In this document: one piece after another, positions 7,691-15,492 of the stretch | How positions within the stretch are numbered: the stretch's first letter is position 1 | Layout of the letters: each line of letters begins with the position of its first letter | Assembly (NCBI GenBank): GCA_039024435.1 | Contig: JBCCQH010000131.1 | Span: 1-18,503, forward strand | DNA from: JBCCQH01 sp039024435 | GTDB lineage: Bacteria > Bacteroidota > Bacteroidia > J057 > JADKCL01 | Reading direction: 5' to 3' | DNA: 18,503 nt | Position numbers and translations under genes: made by a program | The notes under the pieces: model-generated | Databases searched by the model: none | Told to the model about the DNA's origin: nothing | What the model saw: only the letters and a program-made list of their open reading frames with translations

Positions 7691-8110
7691 ATGAATTTTA
7701 AACAAATCGTTTTTTCCCTTGCCACTGTTTTCTGTTTTATGCTTACCGCACCAACAACCTCCCAAGCCCAGTCATTTGGCCCTACCGCTAGTTCCTGCGA
7801 AGGCAAGTGTGCCCCGAGCACCAGTGCCCTCGGCATGCTGGACTTTAGCTGCAACCGCAAAGTCTTTACCGTCAACACGAGCCGCAAGTCGCCCTGCATC
7901 ATCGTTGACTACGACTGGACGGTCAGCGGTGGTCCTCATTCCATCATTGATGCGGGCAGCCAGGCGTTGATCACCTTCAATGCAAATGGTACTTTCACCG
8001 TGTGTGTTGAATTTATCGTTGCCGATGACGCTAACGGAAACGGCGTTGCTGATCCGGGTGAAGCCCAGTGCTCCTCTACATCATGCAAGACGATTGACAT
8101 CAACTGCTGA
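7691..8110 (+). CDS. small secreted Cys-rich protein with EF-hand-type loop
   Basis: The 139-aa precursor has a clear signal peptide (about 1-26, ending TTSQAQ). The mature part has eight Cys residues (36, 40, 54, 69, 105, 127, 132, 139), an even number that suggests four disulfides after export. Residues about 72-106 (YDWTVSGG ... ALITFNANGTFTVC) resemble a PKD/Ig-like strand pattern. Residues 113-124 read DANGNGVADPGE, a canonical 12-residue EF-hand/thrombospondin-type Ca2+ loop with D1, N3, N5, G6, D9 and E12. The last residue is Cys. There is no T9SS sorting domain, so it probably stays in the periplasm or is exported another way. It is monocistronic: a LytTR-like site lies upstream and a strong hairpin terminator follows. 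I do not recognise a named family; Ca2+ binding is inferred from the loop. Confidence 0.8.
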   Translation: MNFKQIVFSLATVFCFMLTAPTTSQAQSFGPTASSCEGKCAPSTSALGMLDFSCNRKVFTVNTSRKSPCIIVDYDWTVSGGPHSIIDAGSQALITFNANGTFTVCVEFIVADDANGNGVADPGEAQCSSTSCKTIDINC

Positions 8111-8128
8111 TTTATCAATCATTTTTCT

Positions 8129-8165
8129 AAAAGGCCGGCGCTGCATTCCGCAGCGTCGGCCTTTT
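8129..8165. terminator. strong bidirectional intrinsic terminator
   Basis: AAAAGGCCG-G-CGCTGC (8129-8144), loop ATTCC, then GCAGCG-T-CGGCCTTTT (8150-8165) forms a 16-bp stem with one G-T wobble. A-run and T-run are part of the stem, so it works on both strands. It lies 18 bp after the stop of the plus-strand gene ending at 8110 and faces the convergent M16 operon that ends at 8312. Confidence 0.85.
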
Positions 8166-8311
8166 CGATTTTGTGGGGCAGGGGGTTGCGGCGGTTGTCT
8201 CGGCCCGGGCCCGCACGGCAGATTCGCGATTCCGCCTGGGTGGGCGAACAATCCGGGTTCACCGATTGCAACGTTCAATGATCGACTGCCCCCAGAGATT
8301 GTCTGGACCGC

Positions 8312-9694
8312 TCAATATCCCGGAGCGGTGATCTGCTTTTCGGTGATTTCTCCGTATTTGCGGATCTGCTCGCGGATTTCCTCGCCCTTCCCCACGAGTA
8401 CAAATTGCAGGTTTTCCTTGGGAAAGTACTTGCGGATGATTTCCTGGGCGGCTTTCCGATCCAGGGCATCGACCTTTTTCTGGAAACTGTCGATGTAGTC
8501 TTCGTCAAACCCAAAGATGAAAAAGTCGGTCAGCAGGGCCGCCAATTCGCCGGAGGTTTCGTAGTCGGTGGGGAAACCGCCTTTGATGTAGTTTTTTGCG
8601 CTGGAAAGCGTCTTTTCGTCGGGGCCCTCGTTGTGCAAGCGGGCCAACACTTTCAGCGCCAAGTCAATCGCCTCCACGGTGGTGGCCGTTTTGGTGAAAC
8701 TGGCAATGTTAAAGCTTCCGGTCAAGCGGTGGGTGGAGAACCGGCTGCGGGCGCCGTAACTCAGGCCCGAATTGATGCGCAGCTCGGCATTCAGCCAGGA
8801 AGTGAAGCGCCCACCGAGGATCGTATTGATGACCTGAATCCCGACGTAATCCGGGTGATCGCGCGGCACGCCTTTGCCCCCGATGTAGAAGCGCGTCTCG
8901 CGGGAATCGTTCTTGTTGACCAGCAGCACCCGCGAACGGTCAAATTCCAGGTTAATCGGCGCTACCGCATTTCGGGTTTTTGCCTTGCTTCCTTTCCAGT
9001 CTTTGAACATCTGGTCGAGGCGTTTTTTCATGTCGGCGGTCTTGAAATCTCCGACGACGGCGATGGCGGCATCTTGCGGCGAAAAGTGCGCGGCATAGAA
9101 AGCCCGCAGGTCCTCCACCGTCAGGGATTGGACTCCGGTTTGGTCCCCATAAGCGGTATTTCCGTAGGGATGCGTACCGTAGATAAATTTGTCCCAGTAC
9201 GCATCAATGACACCGCGCGGGCTCTCTTTGGCCTGCTTCATGCGAGCCAACTTGCGCTTTTTGCCCTTTTCAAATTCTTCGGAGTCAAACGACGGCGCCC
9301 GCACCACCTCGCCGAAGACTTTCAGGATATCGGCCTGCTGGCGCTTGTTGAAGTACGTGTACGCGTAGGCGTACTCCTTGACCGCGCCCGTGTAGAACTC
9401 GGAACCGAGAAAATCGACGGTTTCTTCGATCTCGGACTTGGTGTAGTTTTCGGTGCCGTATTTCAGGGCTTCGGCGGTAAACGACGCCAGGCCGGCGCGC
9501 TCGCCATCGAGCACGGCCCCCGCCCGGAAAACCATATTCAGATAAATCACCGGAACTTCGTGCTGCTCCATCAGGTAGACGGTCAAGCCGTTTTTCAGAC
9601 GGTACTTTTCGTACTTCGGCAGGGTGAAAGCGGATTGCGCAACGACGGTTCCCGCCAGCAATACCAGGACAGTGAAAATCAAATTGCGTTTCAT
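8312..9694 (-). CDS. M16 family peptidase-like protein, non-catalytic partner
   Basis: The 460-aa protein has a signal peptide (about 1-19, GTVVAQ). It shows the M16 (insulinase/pitrilysin) fold: an N-terminal half starting KYRLKNGLTVYLMEQHEVPVIYLNMVFRAGA, and a second repeat with a characteristic YVGIQVINTILGGRFTSWLNAELR (about 280-303) before further helices. At the place of the zinc site the sequence reads GLASFTAEALKYG, with no HxxEH, so it should not cleave on its own. In bacterial two-gene M16 systems such a subunit pairs with the catalytic one. It begins only 11 bp after the stop of the active M16 gene (9706-11016), so the two are one transcription unit. Probably periplasmic; the peptide substrate is unknown. 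Confidence 0.88.
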   Translation of the reverse strand: MKRNLIFTVLVLLAGTVVAQSAFTLPKYEKYRLKNGLTVYLMEQHEVPVIYLNMVFRAGAVLDGERAGLASFTAEALKYGTENYTKSEIEETVDFLGSEFYTGAVKEYAYAYTYFNKRQQADILKVFGEVVRAPSFDSEEFEKGKKRKLARMKQAKESPRGVIDAYWDKFIYGTHPYGNTAYGDQTGVQSLTVEDLRAFYAAHFSPQDAAIAVVGDFKTADMKKRLDQMFKDWKGSKAKTRNAVAPINLEFDRSRVLLVNKNDSRETRFYIGGKGVPRDHPDYVGIQVINTILGGRFTSWLNAELRINSGLSYGARSRFSTHRLTGSFNIASFTKTATTVEAIDLALKVLARLHNEGPDEKTLSSAKNYIKGGFPTDYETSGELAALLTDFFIFGFDEDYIDSFQKKVDALDRKAAQEIIRKYFPKENLQFVLVGKGEEIREQIRKYGEITEKQITAPGY

Positions 9695-9705
9695 GCGGAG
9701 GGGAA

Positions 9706-11016
9706 TCAGGGTTTGGGTTCCGGAATGAGGGTACCGACGGTGCGGTTTTTCGGGGAAAAGTAAGTATTGGCCACCCGCTTGATGTCGGCGGCGGTGACTT
9801 TTTCGAAGCGCTCGGGGGCCTGGAACAGTTCCCGAAAATCTCCGAAAAAGACTTCGTAACGGCCCAAATTGTTGGCTTTGCCGTTGATCGTTTCCACGTC
9901 GCGGTAAAACTCCATGAGCTTTTGGTTTTTGACCTTTTGCAACTCTTTTTCGGTGACGCCGTCGGTTTTGATCCGGTCGAGTTCCACGTAGAAAGCGGCT
10001 TCCAGATCCGCCGCAGCGACTCCGGGAGCGGCGATGAGAAACACTTCAAATAGATTGGGATCCAGGGAAATCGGGGCAAAGGTGTACAACTGCGTGGCCA
10101 GGCTTTGCTCGAAGATCAGTGCTTTTTGCAGGCGCGAGGAATTGCCGGTGCTCAGGATGCTGCTCAACAGTTCCAGCGCGTAGTAGTCGGGGTGGCGGGC
10201 ATTGGGCACGTGGTAAGCGATTTCGAGGTTGGGCGAAGACACTTCTTTGTAGACGACGACCCGCCGTTCGCCTTGTTGGGGCGGCTCCACGGTGCGCACG
10301 GGCTGAGGAGGATCGTGTGCGGGAATCGGCTCGAAGTACTGCTGGGCGAGGCGGAGAACTGCGTCCGTTTCCACATCGCCCACTACGATGACCGTGCAAT
10401 TGTTCGGAGCGTAGTACACGTCAAAATAGTTTTGCAGATCGGCCTTGGTCCAGGCTTTGATGTCCGATTCGTACCCGATCACCGGCCAACTGTAAGGATG
10501 GGCAAACATCGCAGCCGACTTCACCTGCGCATTGAGCTTGTTGTAGTTGCTGTTTTCCAGACCGGTACTGCGCTCACTGAGGACTACGCCCCGCTCACTT
10601 TCGACCATCTGATCATCAATCGCGAGGTGCCCGATGCGGTCGGCTTCCAGATCAAAAATCACTTCCAAACTCGACGCGGGGAACCAGTCGGTGTAGACAG
10701 TTACATCCTCGGAGGTGTAGGCATTGTTCGAGCCACCGGCGGCTTCCATGACCACGTCGAATTCTTTGGGGCCGTATTTTTCGGCCCCGTTGAACATCAT
10801 ATGCTCAAAGAAGTGGGACAATCCGGTAATGCCCGGCGCTTCGTTGCGCGATCCCACCCGCCAAAACAGGTACATATTGGCGTTGGGGATGGAGTGGTCC
10901 TCGACGACAAGGAGTTGCATGCCATTGGCGAGGGTAAATTCCTTGACGTCTTCTGGGGAAGTCTGGGCCTGGGCCACCGTCCAGATCAAGCAAAAAACGA
11001 TCCAAAATCGCTTCAT
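9706..11016 (-). CDS. M16 family zinc peptidase, catalytic subunit
   Basis: The 436-aa precursor has a signal peptide (about 1-18, WTVAQAQ). The inverted zinc motif HxxEH is present as HFFEH (68-72) within ITGLSHFFEHMMFNG, and the third ligand Glu148 follows in RGVVLSERS, 76 residues after the second His, exactly the spacing of the family. The C-terminal half has the second M16 repeat (LELLSSILSTGNSSRLQKAL) that normally supplies the Arg/Tyr substrate contacts. The length (about 45 kDa) matches bacterial half-size M16 enzymes that work as heterodimers with an inactive partner, encoded here directly downstream. It is predicted to degrade peptides in the periplasm. It is divergent from the DUF3810 gene, with only 42 bp between start codons, so the two promoters must overlap or extend into coding sequence. 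Confidence 0.92.
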   Translation of the reverse strand: MKRFWIVFCLIWTVAQAQTSPEDVKEFTLANGMQLLVVEDHSIPNANMYLFWRVGSRNEAPGITGLSHFFEHMMFNGAEKYGPKEFDVVMEAAGGSNNAYTSEDVTVYTDWFPASSLEVIFDLEADRIGHLAIDDQMVESERGVVLSERSTGLENSNYNKLNAQVKSAAMFAHPYSWPVIGYESDIKAWTKADLQNYFDVYYAPNNCTVIVVGDVETDAVLRLAQQYFEPIPAHDPPQPVRTVEPPQQGERRVVVYKEVSSPNLEIAYHVPNARHPDYYALELLSSILSTGNSSRLQKALIFEQSLATQLYTFAPISLDPNLFEVFLIAAPGVAAADLEAAFYVELDRIKTDGVTEKELQKVKNQKLMEFYRDVETINGKANNLGRYEVFFGDFRELFQAPERFEKVTAADIKRVANTYFSPKNRTVGTLIPEPKP

Positions 11017-11058
11017 ATTTGTTTAATTTGAGGCTTGAATAACGGAAACCCCTTACAC

Positions 11059-12174
11059 ATGCGCAAGGTCTCCGATATAAAGAAAGCCATTCGGGTAGCG
11101 CCACGACTGCGCTGGATTCTGCTTGGGGCCGGGAGCATGTTGCTCCGGCTGTTGCTGGCGCCATTTCCGGAAATCGTCGAGTCGCTTTACAGCCGTGGCT
11201 TGTTCGTGGGGATTCGCTATGCCCACTACGCGTTGTTTTCGTGGTGGCCCATTTCGCTGTTTGGACCTTTGGGGCTGGGCTTGCTGGTGCTGCTGGTGCG
11301 CCGCCACCGCCGCCGCAAGCGGGCGCGCCGCGCGGCGGGCATCAACTGGGGCTGGGCCCGGCACTTGCGGGAAGCAGCGCTGAACGTGGTCGCCTTTGCC
11401 AGTGGGGTGCTGTTCGTCTTCAATGTCATTTGGGGCTTCAACTACGAGCGGATTCCGGTGGAAAAACACCTGGGATTGCAGGTGCAGGGACTCGATATTG
11501 AGGCGCTCTGTGAAGAAATCGAGTGGACGGCCCGGGAGTTGGAAAAGAGTCGGCGGCGCATTCCGGGAGCCACTGACGATTCGCTGTCGTATGCGCTGCT
11601 GCCCCCCGACCTGAACGCCCGGGTCAATGCCGATTTGCAGCGTACATTGGATGGGATGGGCTATCCGACGCCCGGTGGGGTCCGGGTGCGGGTGTTTCCG
11701 GGGGGAACGTACCTGCGGCTGGGAATCGCCGGGATTTACAATCCATTTACCGGGGAAGGCAACCTCGCCGGAGCTTTGACCGCGCCGCGCTATCCCTTTA
11801 CGATGGCCCACGAAATGAGCCACGCGTACGGGTTTGGGGACGAGGGCACGTGCAACCTGCTCGGGCTGATCGCCTGTACCCAGAGTGAAGATCCGTTTAT
11901 CCGCTATTCCGGCTTGCTGGGGTACTGGAGTTATGTTTCCGGCGAATTGGCGCGGATCGACGTCTGGCGCTACCGAATGACGCGGCGCCGGCTCGATCCG
12001 GGGGTCAAGGCGGACTTGCGGGCCAACTACAACAACTACCGGCGCTACTCGGGCGCAATTTCCCGCGCTGGGAAAAAGATCAACGATGCCTACCTGCGCA
12101 GCATGGGCGTCAAGGAGGGCATCAGCAGCTACAACCGGGTCGTCAACCTATTTGCGGAGTGGCGCAAACGATGA
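11059..12174 (+). CDS. DUF3810 family membrane protein with HExxH metalloprotease motif
   Basis: The 371-aa protein has three predicted membrane helices at about 18-36, 56-80 and 106-127, with a very basic loop RRHRRRKRARR (81-91) after the second. The large C-terminal domain (about 128-371) includes FTMAHEMSHAYGFGDEGTCNLLG, where HEMSH (251-255) is a zincin motif and Glu262 a possible third ligand. This arrangement is that of Pfam DUF3810, widespread in Bacteroidota and annotated as a putative membrane-bound zinc protease; its substrate is not known. A TTG eight codons upstream (11035) could also start the frame, but the ATG at 11059 gives the normal N-terminus with basic residues before the first helix. 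Divergent from the M16 operon, which may suggest shared control; this is inference. Confidence 0.88.
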   Translation: MRKVSDIKKAIRVAPRLRWILLGAGSMLLRLLLAPFPEIVESLYSRGLFVGIRYAHYALFSWWPISLFGPLGLGLLVLLVRRHRRRKRARRAAGINWGWARHLREAALNVVAFASGVLFVFNVIWGFNYERIPVEKHLGLQVQGLDIEALCEEIEWTARELEKSRRRIPGATDDSLSYALLPPDLNARVNADLQRTLDGMGYPTPGGVRVRVFPGGTYLRLGIAGIYNPFTGEGNLAGALTAPRYPFTMAHEMSHAYGFGDEGTCNLLGLIACTQSEDPFIRYSGLLGYWSYVSGELARIDVWRYRMTRRRLDPGVKADLRANYNNYRRYSGAISRAGKKINDAYLRSMGVKEGISSYNRVVNLFAEWRKR

Positions 12175-12343
12175 GCCAGCACCCCAAATTGAGATTCAAA
12201 AGTGTTCCCGACCCAGTATTTTCCAACCCAAGCTCTCCCAAACAAAAGCCCCAAATGAAAAGCAATCTCCTCGCTCGCGTAAATACCATTTTTATGGTCA
12301 AAATGAATTAAATACCTGCATAAATGAATATTTGAATTTTAAT

Positions 12344-12358
12344 AATTAAGCCTTAATT
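12344..12358. promoter_or_regulatory. 15-bp palindrome upstream of the TPR-like gene
   Basis: AATTAAG (12344-12350), a central C, then CTTAATT (12352-12358) is a perfect dyad 59 bp before the ATG at 12418. A second, weaker dyad CATTTT/AAAATG lies at 12287-12305. The stretch 12175-12417 is AT-rich and non-coding. The position fits an operator or upstream promoter element, but A/T palindromes also arise by chance. Confidence 0.35.
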
Positions 12359-12417
12359 CGGAAATTGCGGCGCGGTGAGCCTTTATCTTGAGACATTAGA
12401 ATTCAGACGACGACTTT

Positions 12418-13953
12418 ATGCAAAATCCCCACAAAGACGAGCTGTTTGCCCTGGTCAAATCCCTTTCGCAAGCGGAAAAACGCTACGTGACCCTGCACTC
12501 CCCCCACAATGGTGACACACGCGGCAAAAAGAGTGCCCCCAAAAAATACCTCGAACTGTTCCAGGCGATGTGCGAACTGAAGCACTACGAGGAGAAGCGG
12601 TTCAAGCACCAACACGCTGGCAAAGCCTTCCTCGAAAATCTACCGACGGTCAAAAACTACCTGAAAAACCATATTCTGGCGGCCATGCGCTCTTACGAAA
12701 AAGAGCCTTCCCCAGAAGTCAAAATATTCAATCTGCTGCGCGATTATGCCTTTTTGCGCGAAAAAGGGCACTACCAATTTGCCCGCAAACAACTCCGCAA
12801 GGCCCGCAAAATTGCGGAAGAGGCCCAAATCGCCTATCTCCTCCTGGAAATCAACCGGGAGGAAAGCGCTTTCGAAATGGAACACACGGACAAGAAGCAG
12901 AACATCGATAAAATCATCGTCCGCAATGACCGCGAATGGAAAAGCCTCCTGGAGCAGCAGAAAACCGAATTCACTTTTCTTTACGAGCACCACAATATCT
13001 TCCGGTTTTATACCACGGGCCAGCGCGAACGGCTCGAAATCGAACTGGATCGCCTGGTTCAGGGCAATCAAATCGACGCGGTCCTCAGCGATCCGGAGTC
13101 GCACAGCTACCTCACCCGGCTCAGTTGCCTGAAAATTCGGGCGCGCTACGAAGAATTCCACCGCCAGCCCCAGGATCAGCTCAAGACCAATCGGGAAATC
13201 GTCCAACTGATCGAAAACGAAGGCTTTCAGCGGAGTGAGGACACCTCTCTGATCGCCAAAGCCCTGAGCAATTACCTGAACAGTTGCCACGCCCTGGACA
13301 AGTACGAAGAATACGAGATCATCTTCGCCAAAATGCGCGGCATTCTCGACCTGGACATCTCCCGGGAGGTTCGGGGCGAGGTCCTGCAAAACCTTTACCT
13401 GCACCAAATCCTCCTCTACCTCAACCGCTGTCAGTGGGAGAAGGTTGCGGAAATGCAGGTCTGCATTCGCCAATTCCTGATCGACTACGCCGAAAAGGTC
13501 AATCCCCGCCGCAAAGCCTCGCTGCAAGTCAATGTCCTGATTGCCTCGGTCATGCTCGACCAGTGGCACGCGGTGCGCGAGTGGTACGATACCATCATGC
13601 AAGCCAAAAAGGAAGGTCTCAGTTCCAGTCAGGTGCAGGTCGCCCGCACGATTGACGTGCTGTACTTCATGGAAAAGCTTAACGGCACCACGGCCCGCCA
13701 CCGCATCCGTTCCGCCAAAAGCAAAATCATCCAGGAAGAGCAAAAGATTTTGTACGCTGGACTCCACAAAATCAATGAAAAAGCCAAAGGGGATCGCCGG
13801 CCGCAGTACCGCAAGTTGCACGAGGAGCTTAGGCGCCGGAAACAAAACCGAGACCTCAAACACATCAAAGGCGGGGAAATTGTGTTTTACTACGTAACCG
13901 GCAAAGCCCTCAACATTCCCACCCGGATCGCATTTCAACGTTTTGGGCCCTGA
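12418..13953 (+). CDS. Bacteroidota-type TPR-like helical protein, function unknown
   Basis: The 511-aa protein has no signal peptide or membrane segment, is rich in Lys, Arg, Glu and Gln, and is almost entirely helical. It starts DELFALVKSLSQAEKRYVTLH and continues KKYLELFQAM and NYLKNHILAAMRSY. These N-terminal elements recur in a family of roughly 500-aa cytoplasmic proteins in Bacteroidota usually annotated as hypothetical or tetratricopeptide-like. The middle (about 100-430) shows paired amphipathic helices in the style of an alpha-solenoid. The C-terminus has a basic region (about 440-490). It probably serves as a protein-binding scaffold; no catalytic motif is visible. Its TGA stop (13951-13953) coincides with the left edge of a diverged small repeat, so its last codons or stop may have been shaped by that element. 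Confidence 0.8.
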   Translation: MQNPHKDELFALVKSLSQAEKRYVTLHSPHNGDTRGKKSAPKKYLELFQAMCELKHYEEKRFKHQHAGKAFLENLPTVKNYLKNHILAAMRSYEKEPSPEVKIFNLLRDYAFLREKGHYQFARKQLRKARKIAEEAQIAYLLLEINREESAFEMEHTDKKQNIDKIIVRNDREWKSLLEQQKTEFTFLYEHHNIFRFYTTGQRERLEIELDRLVQGNQIDAVLSDPESHSYLTRLSCLKIRARYEEFHRQPQDQLKTNREIVQLIENEGFQRSEDTSLIAKALSNYLNSCHALDKYEEYEIIFAKMRGILDLDISREVRGEVLQNLYLHQILLYLNRCQWEKVAEMQVCIRQFLIDYAEKVNPRRKASLQVNVLIASVMLDQWHAVREWYDTIMQAKKEGLSSSQVQVARTIDVLYFMEKLNGTTARHRIRSAKSKIIQEEQKILYAGLHKINEKAKGDRRPQYRKLHEELRRRKQNRDLKHIKGGEIVFYYVTGKALNIPTRIAFQRFGP

Positions 13954-14111
13954 GCGGCGGTTGCGGTGCGACTCCCCGCTTGGGTGGGATCTCTTTTGCG
14001 CCCCGCGGCGGCTCTTTTGGGGTCCATAGCCTCGGCTATGGACCCCAGGATGGCCTCGAAGGACGAAAATCTGGAATCGCAGATTTCACCCATCGATGTT
14101 TCCCCCCCGTT
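13952..14111. repeat. diverged copy of the small repeat/MITE family
   Basis: The core (about 13989-14095) aligns with the interior of the MITE at 18300-18461. Shared blocks in the same order are ATCT-T-rich-CGCCCC, GCT-TTTT, CCATAGC-4 nt-GCTATGGA-CCA, GGAC-AAAA-ATCTG and ATTTCAC. The distance from the presumed left end (GAG at 13952) to ATCT is 38 bp here and 39 bp in the MITE. The terminal inverted repeats are not preserved, so ends are approximate. It fills the space between two convergent genes. Confidence 0.6.
14018..14047. repeat. perfect 14-bp hairpin in the repeat copy
   Basis: TGGGGTCCATAGCC (14018-14031) and GGCTATGGACCCCA (14034-14047) are exact reverse complements separated by only TC. 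A second hairpin, AAATCTG-6 nt-CAGATTT, follows at 14067-14086. No T-run follows on either strand, so this is not a typical intrinsic terminator, although it sits between convergent stops at 13953 and 14112 and may halt transcription from both sides. Confidence 0.75.
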
Positions 14112-15377
14112 CTAAGCACCACTCCGCTTGAGTACTTTTGTGATGCAGTGCAAAGAGCCGCGCATCAGCGCCAGGTTGCGGAAATGGTTCCCGGGTCCCA
14201 CCCAGCGGATACGATCAAATCCGTGGGCCAGCAGCAACGCTTCTACCGGGGGCTTGAGTACGGAAAAAATGGGATTGAGGCGCTCATACCGGTCGGCTTC
14301 CGCCGTGACCTCATATTCCGGCAGGTAGGCGATCCGTTCCCCTTTCCACGTCTCCACGATCCCATTGTTGAAGGGCATGGGGATGTTGCGGTCAATGTAC
14401 AGCGGTACCTTTACGATTTTGAATTCCGGCCAGTGCGCCGGTCGCTGCCCGGTGTACCGCTCCCAAAATTCGTCCAGGCGGGCAAACTGGTCCTTGGCGG
14501 CTCGGGAAATCCGGATGCGCTCCGGACGAATTCCCGCTTCCCGCAACATATTCTCCGCCAGCGTGGGATCCCCCACCAAGATGATCCGGCGACCGTCTGA
14601 ATCCTTTCCCCCCAGGGTCAAAAAAAGATCCAGGTGAAAAGCCGGCTGAAAGGTCTGGTCGGTCTCGCGCTGCCAGTTGGGGTGGGCCCGGTCAAATCCC
14701 ACCCAGATGGTCTCCACGCCCAAGGCTTCCCGGAAGCGCGCTTCGATGGCCGCCACCAGGTCCTGGTCCGCCCGCTCGATGCGGTTGCGCTCCAGGTGCC
14801 GCAATACGTTTTGGGCCAGGGTATCCTTCCCGATGAGCATGTAACCGTCCCCGGCCAGCATGTTGCCCCCTTCCAGCAGCAGATCGGTCGGCCGCACGAG
14901 CATGGACAGCTCCCGGCGCGAGGCCAGATCCAGAGAGATGAATTTGTCCATGTAGCGCCGCGAAAACAGGGGCTGGAGAAATACCGAATCGCAGTTCTCC
15001 CGGGCGAGTACGCAAAACGGATCCTGGGCCCACTCGGAATGGTTGATCGGGATCCCTTGTTGCAGGGCTTCCATCAAATCGCCGAACAGGTCTTCGTGAA
15101 AGCCATCCGGAGGGCGAAAGTCAAAAATTTCCCGGCCTTCCAGGATGGCCAGCAAATTGCTTTCGAGGTTCCGTTTGTACTGGCTCCCCACCCGGTCGAA
15201 AGCAGGTTCGTTGCGGGGAGGGTCGTAGTTTTTGAATCGGATCAACATTTCGCGGTCTTGAAAGATGGATTCTATTTCTGCGTAGTAAGCTTGGATATGG
15301 TCATCGGAGCCGGGCGGAATGGTGACAAGCAATCGCTCGATGGCTCCGTCGCAAGAGGAAACGGGTCGATAGGGCAT
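14112..15377 (-). CDS. pentein-fold arginine/agmatine deiminase-like enzyme
   Basis: The 421-aa cytoplasmic protein carries the guanidino-group modifying (pentein) signature in order: WAQD (116-119, Asp119, compare W-x-R-D in agmatine deiminase), LLLEGGN (166-172), HLDLFLTLGG (248-257), and near the C-terminus RGSLHCIT (406-413) with the catalytic Cys411. Enzymes of this superfamily remove an imino group from arginine-like substrates (agmatine, peptidyl-arginine, free arginine) via Cys/His/Asp. The sequence is longer than typical agmatine deiminases (about 340-370 aa) and lacks the common W-[AV]-R-D-x-G-P wording, so substrate is open; protein-arginine deiminase-like is possible. The frame is open to 15518, but a terminator of the upstream gene (15400-15447) lies in that stretch, so the ATG at 15377 is preferred. 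Confidence 0.75.
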   Translation of the reverse strand: MPYRPVSSCDGAIERLLVTIPPGSDDHIQAYYAEIESIFQDREMLIRFKNYDPPRNEPAFDRVGSQYKRNLESNLLAILEGREIFDFRPPDGFHEDLFGDLMEALQQGIPINHSEWAQDPFCVLARENCDSVFLQPLFSRRYMDKFISLDLASRRELSMLVRPTDLLLEGGNMLAGDGYMLIGKDTLAQNVLRHLERNRIERADQDLVAAIEARFREALGVETIWVGFDRAHPNWQRETDQTFQPAFHLDLFLTLGGKDSDGRRIILVGDPTLAENMLREAGIRPERIRISRAAKDQFARLDEFWERYTGQRPAHWPEFKIVKVPLYIDRNIPMPFNNGIVETWKGERIAYLPEYEVTAEADRYERLNPIFSVLKPPVEALLLAHGFDRIRWVGPGNHFRNLALMRGSLHCITKVLKRSGA

Positions 15378-15399
15378 GGCAAAATATTTAGCGGTATTG

Positions 15400-15447
15400 A
15401 AAAAAGGGCGCTTCCAGAATGGCCGTCGCGCATCCTGGAAGCCGCCC
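15400..15447 (-). terminator. intrinsic terminator of the 147-aa orphan gene
   Basis: On the minus strand the hairpin GGGCGG-CTTCCAG ... CTGGAAG-CGCCC has a 12-bp stem with one bulged base and a 17-nt loop, and is followed by six T (15405-15400). It lies 46 bp after the stop at 15493. It separates this gene from the deiminase-like gene on the same strand. Confidence 0.75.
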
Positions 15448-15492
15448 CAAAAAGCATGATTGGTTCGGAAGATAATTTTGATCGGGGAGTGG

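Noticed and set aside
8166..8311. GC-rich stretch with a partial resemblance (GCAGATTCGCGATTCC) to the repeat family in reverse orientation
   Set aside because: Only about ten bases match, and neither the CCATAGC/GCTATGG hairpin nor the terminal repeats are present.
8405..9763. 452-aa plus-strand open frame opposite the second M16 gene
   Set aside because: Antisense to a clear M16 protein with signal peptide; the translation is low in recognisable structure and arises from GC-rich codon bias.
12640..13938. 432-aa minus-strand open frame opposite the TPR-like gene
   Set aside because: Shadow of the 511-aa gene; the plus strand has the known family start and helical pattern.
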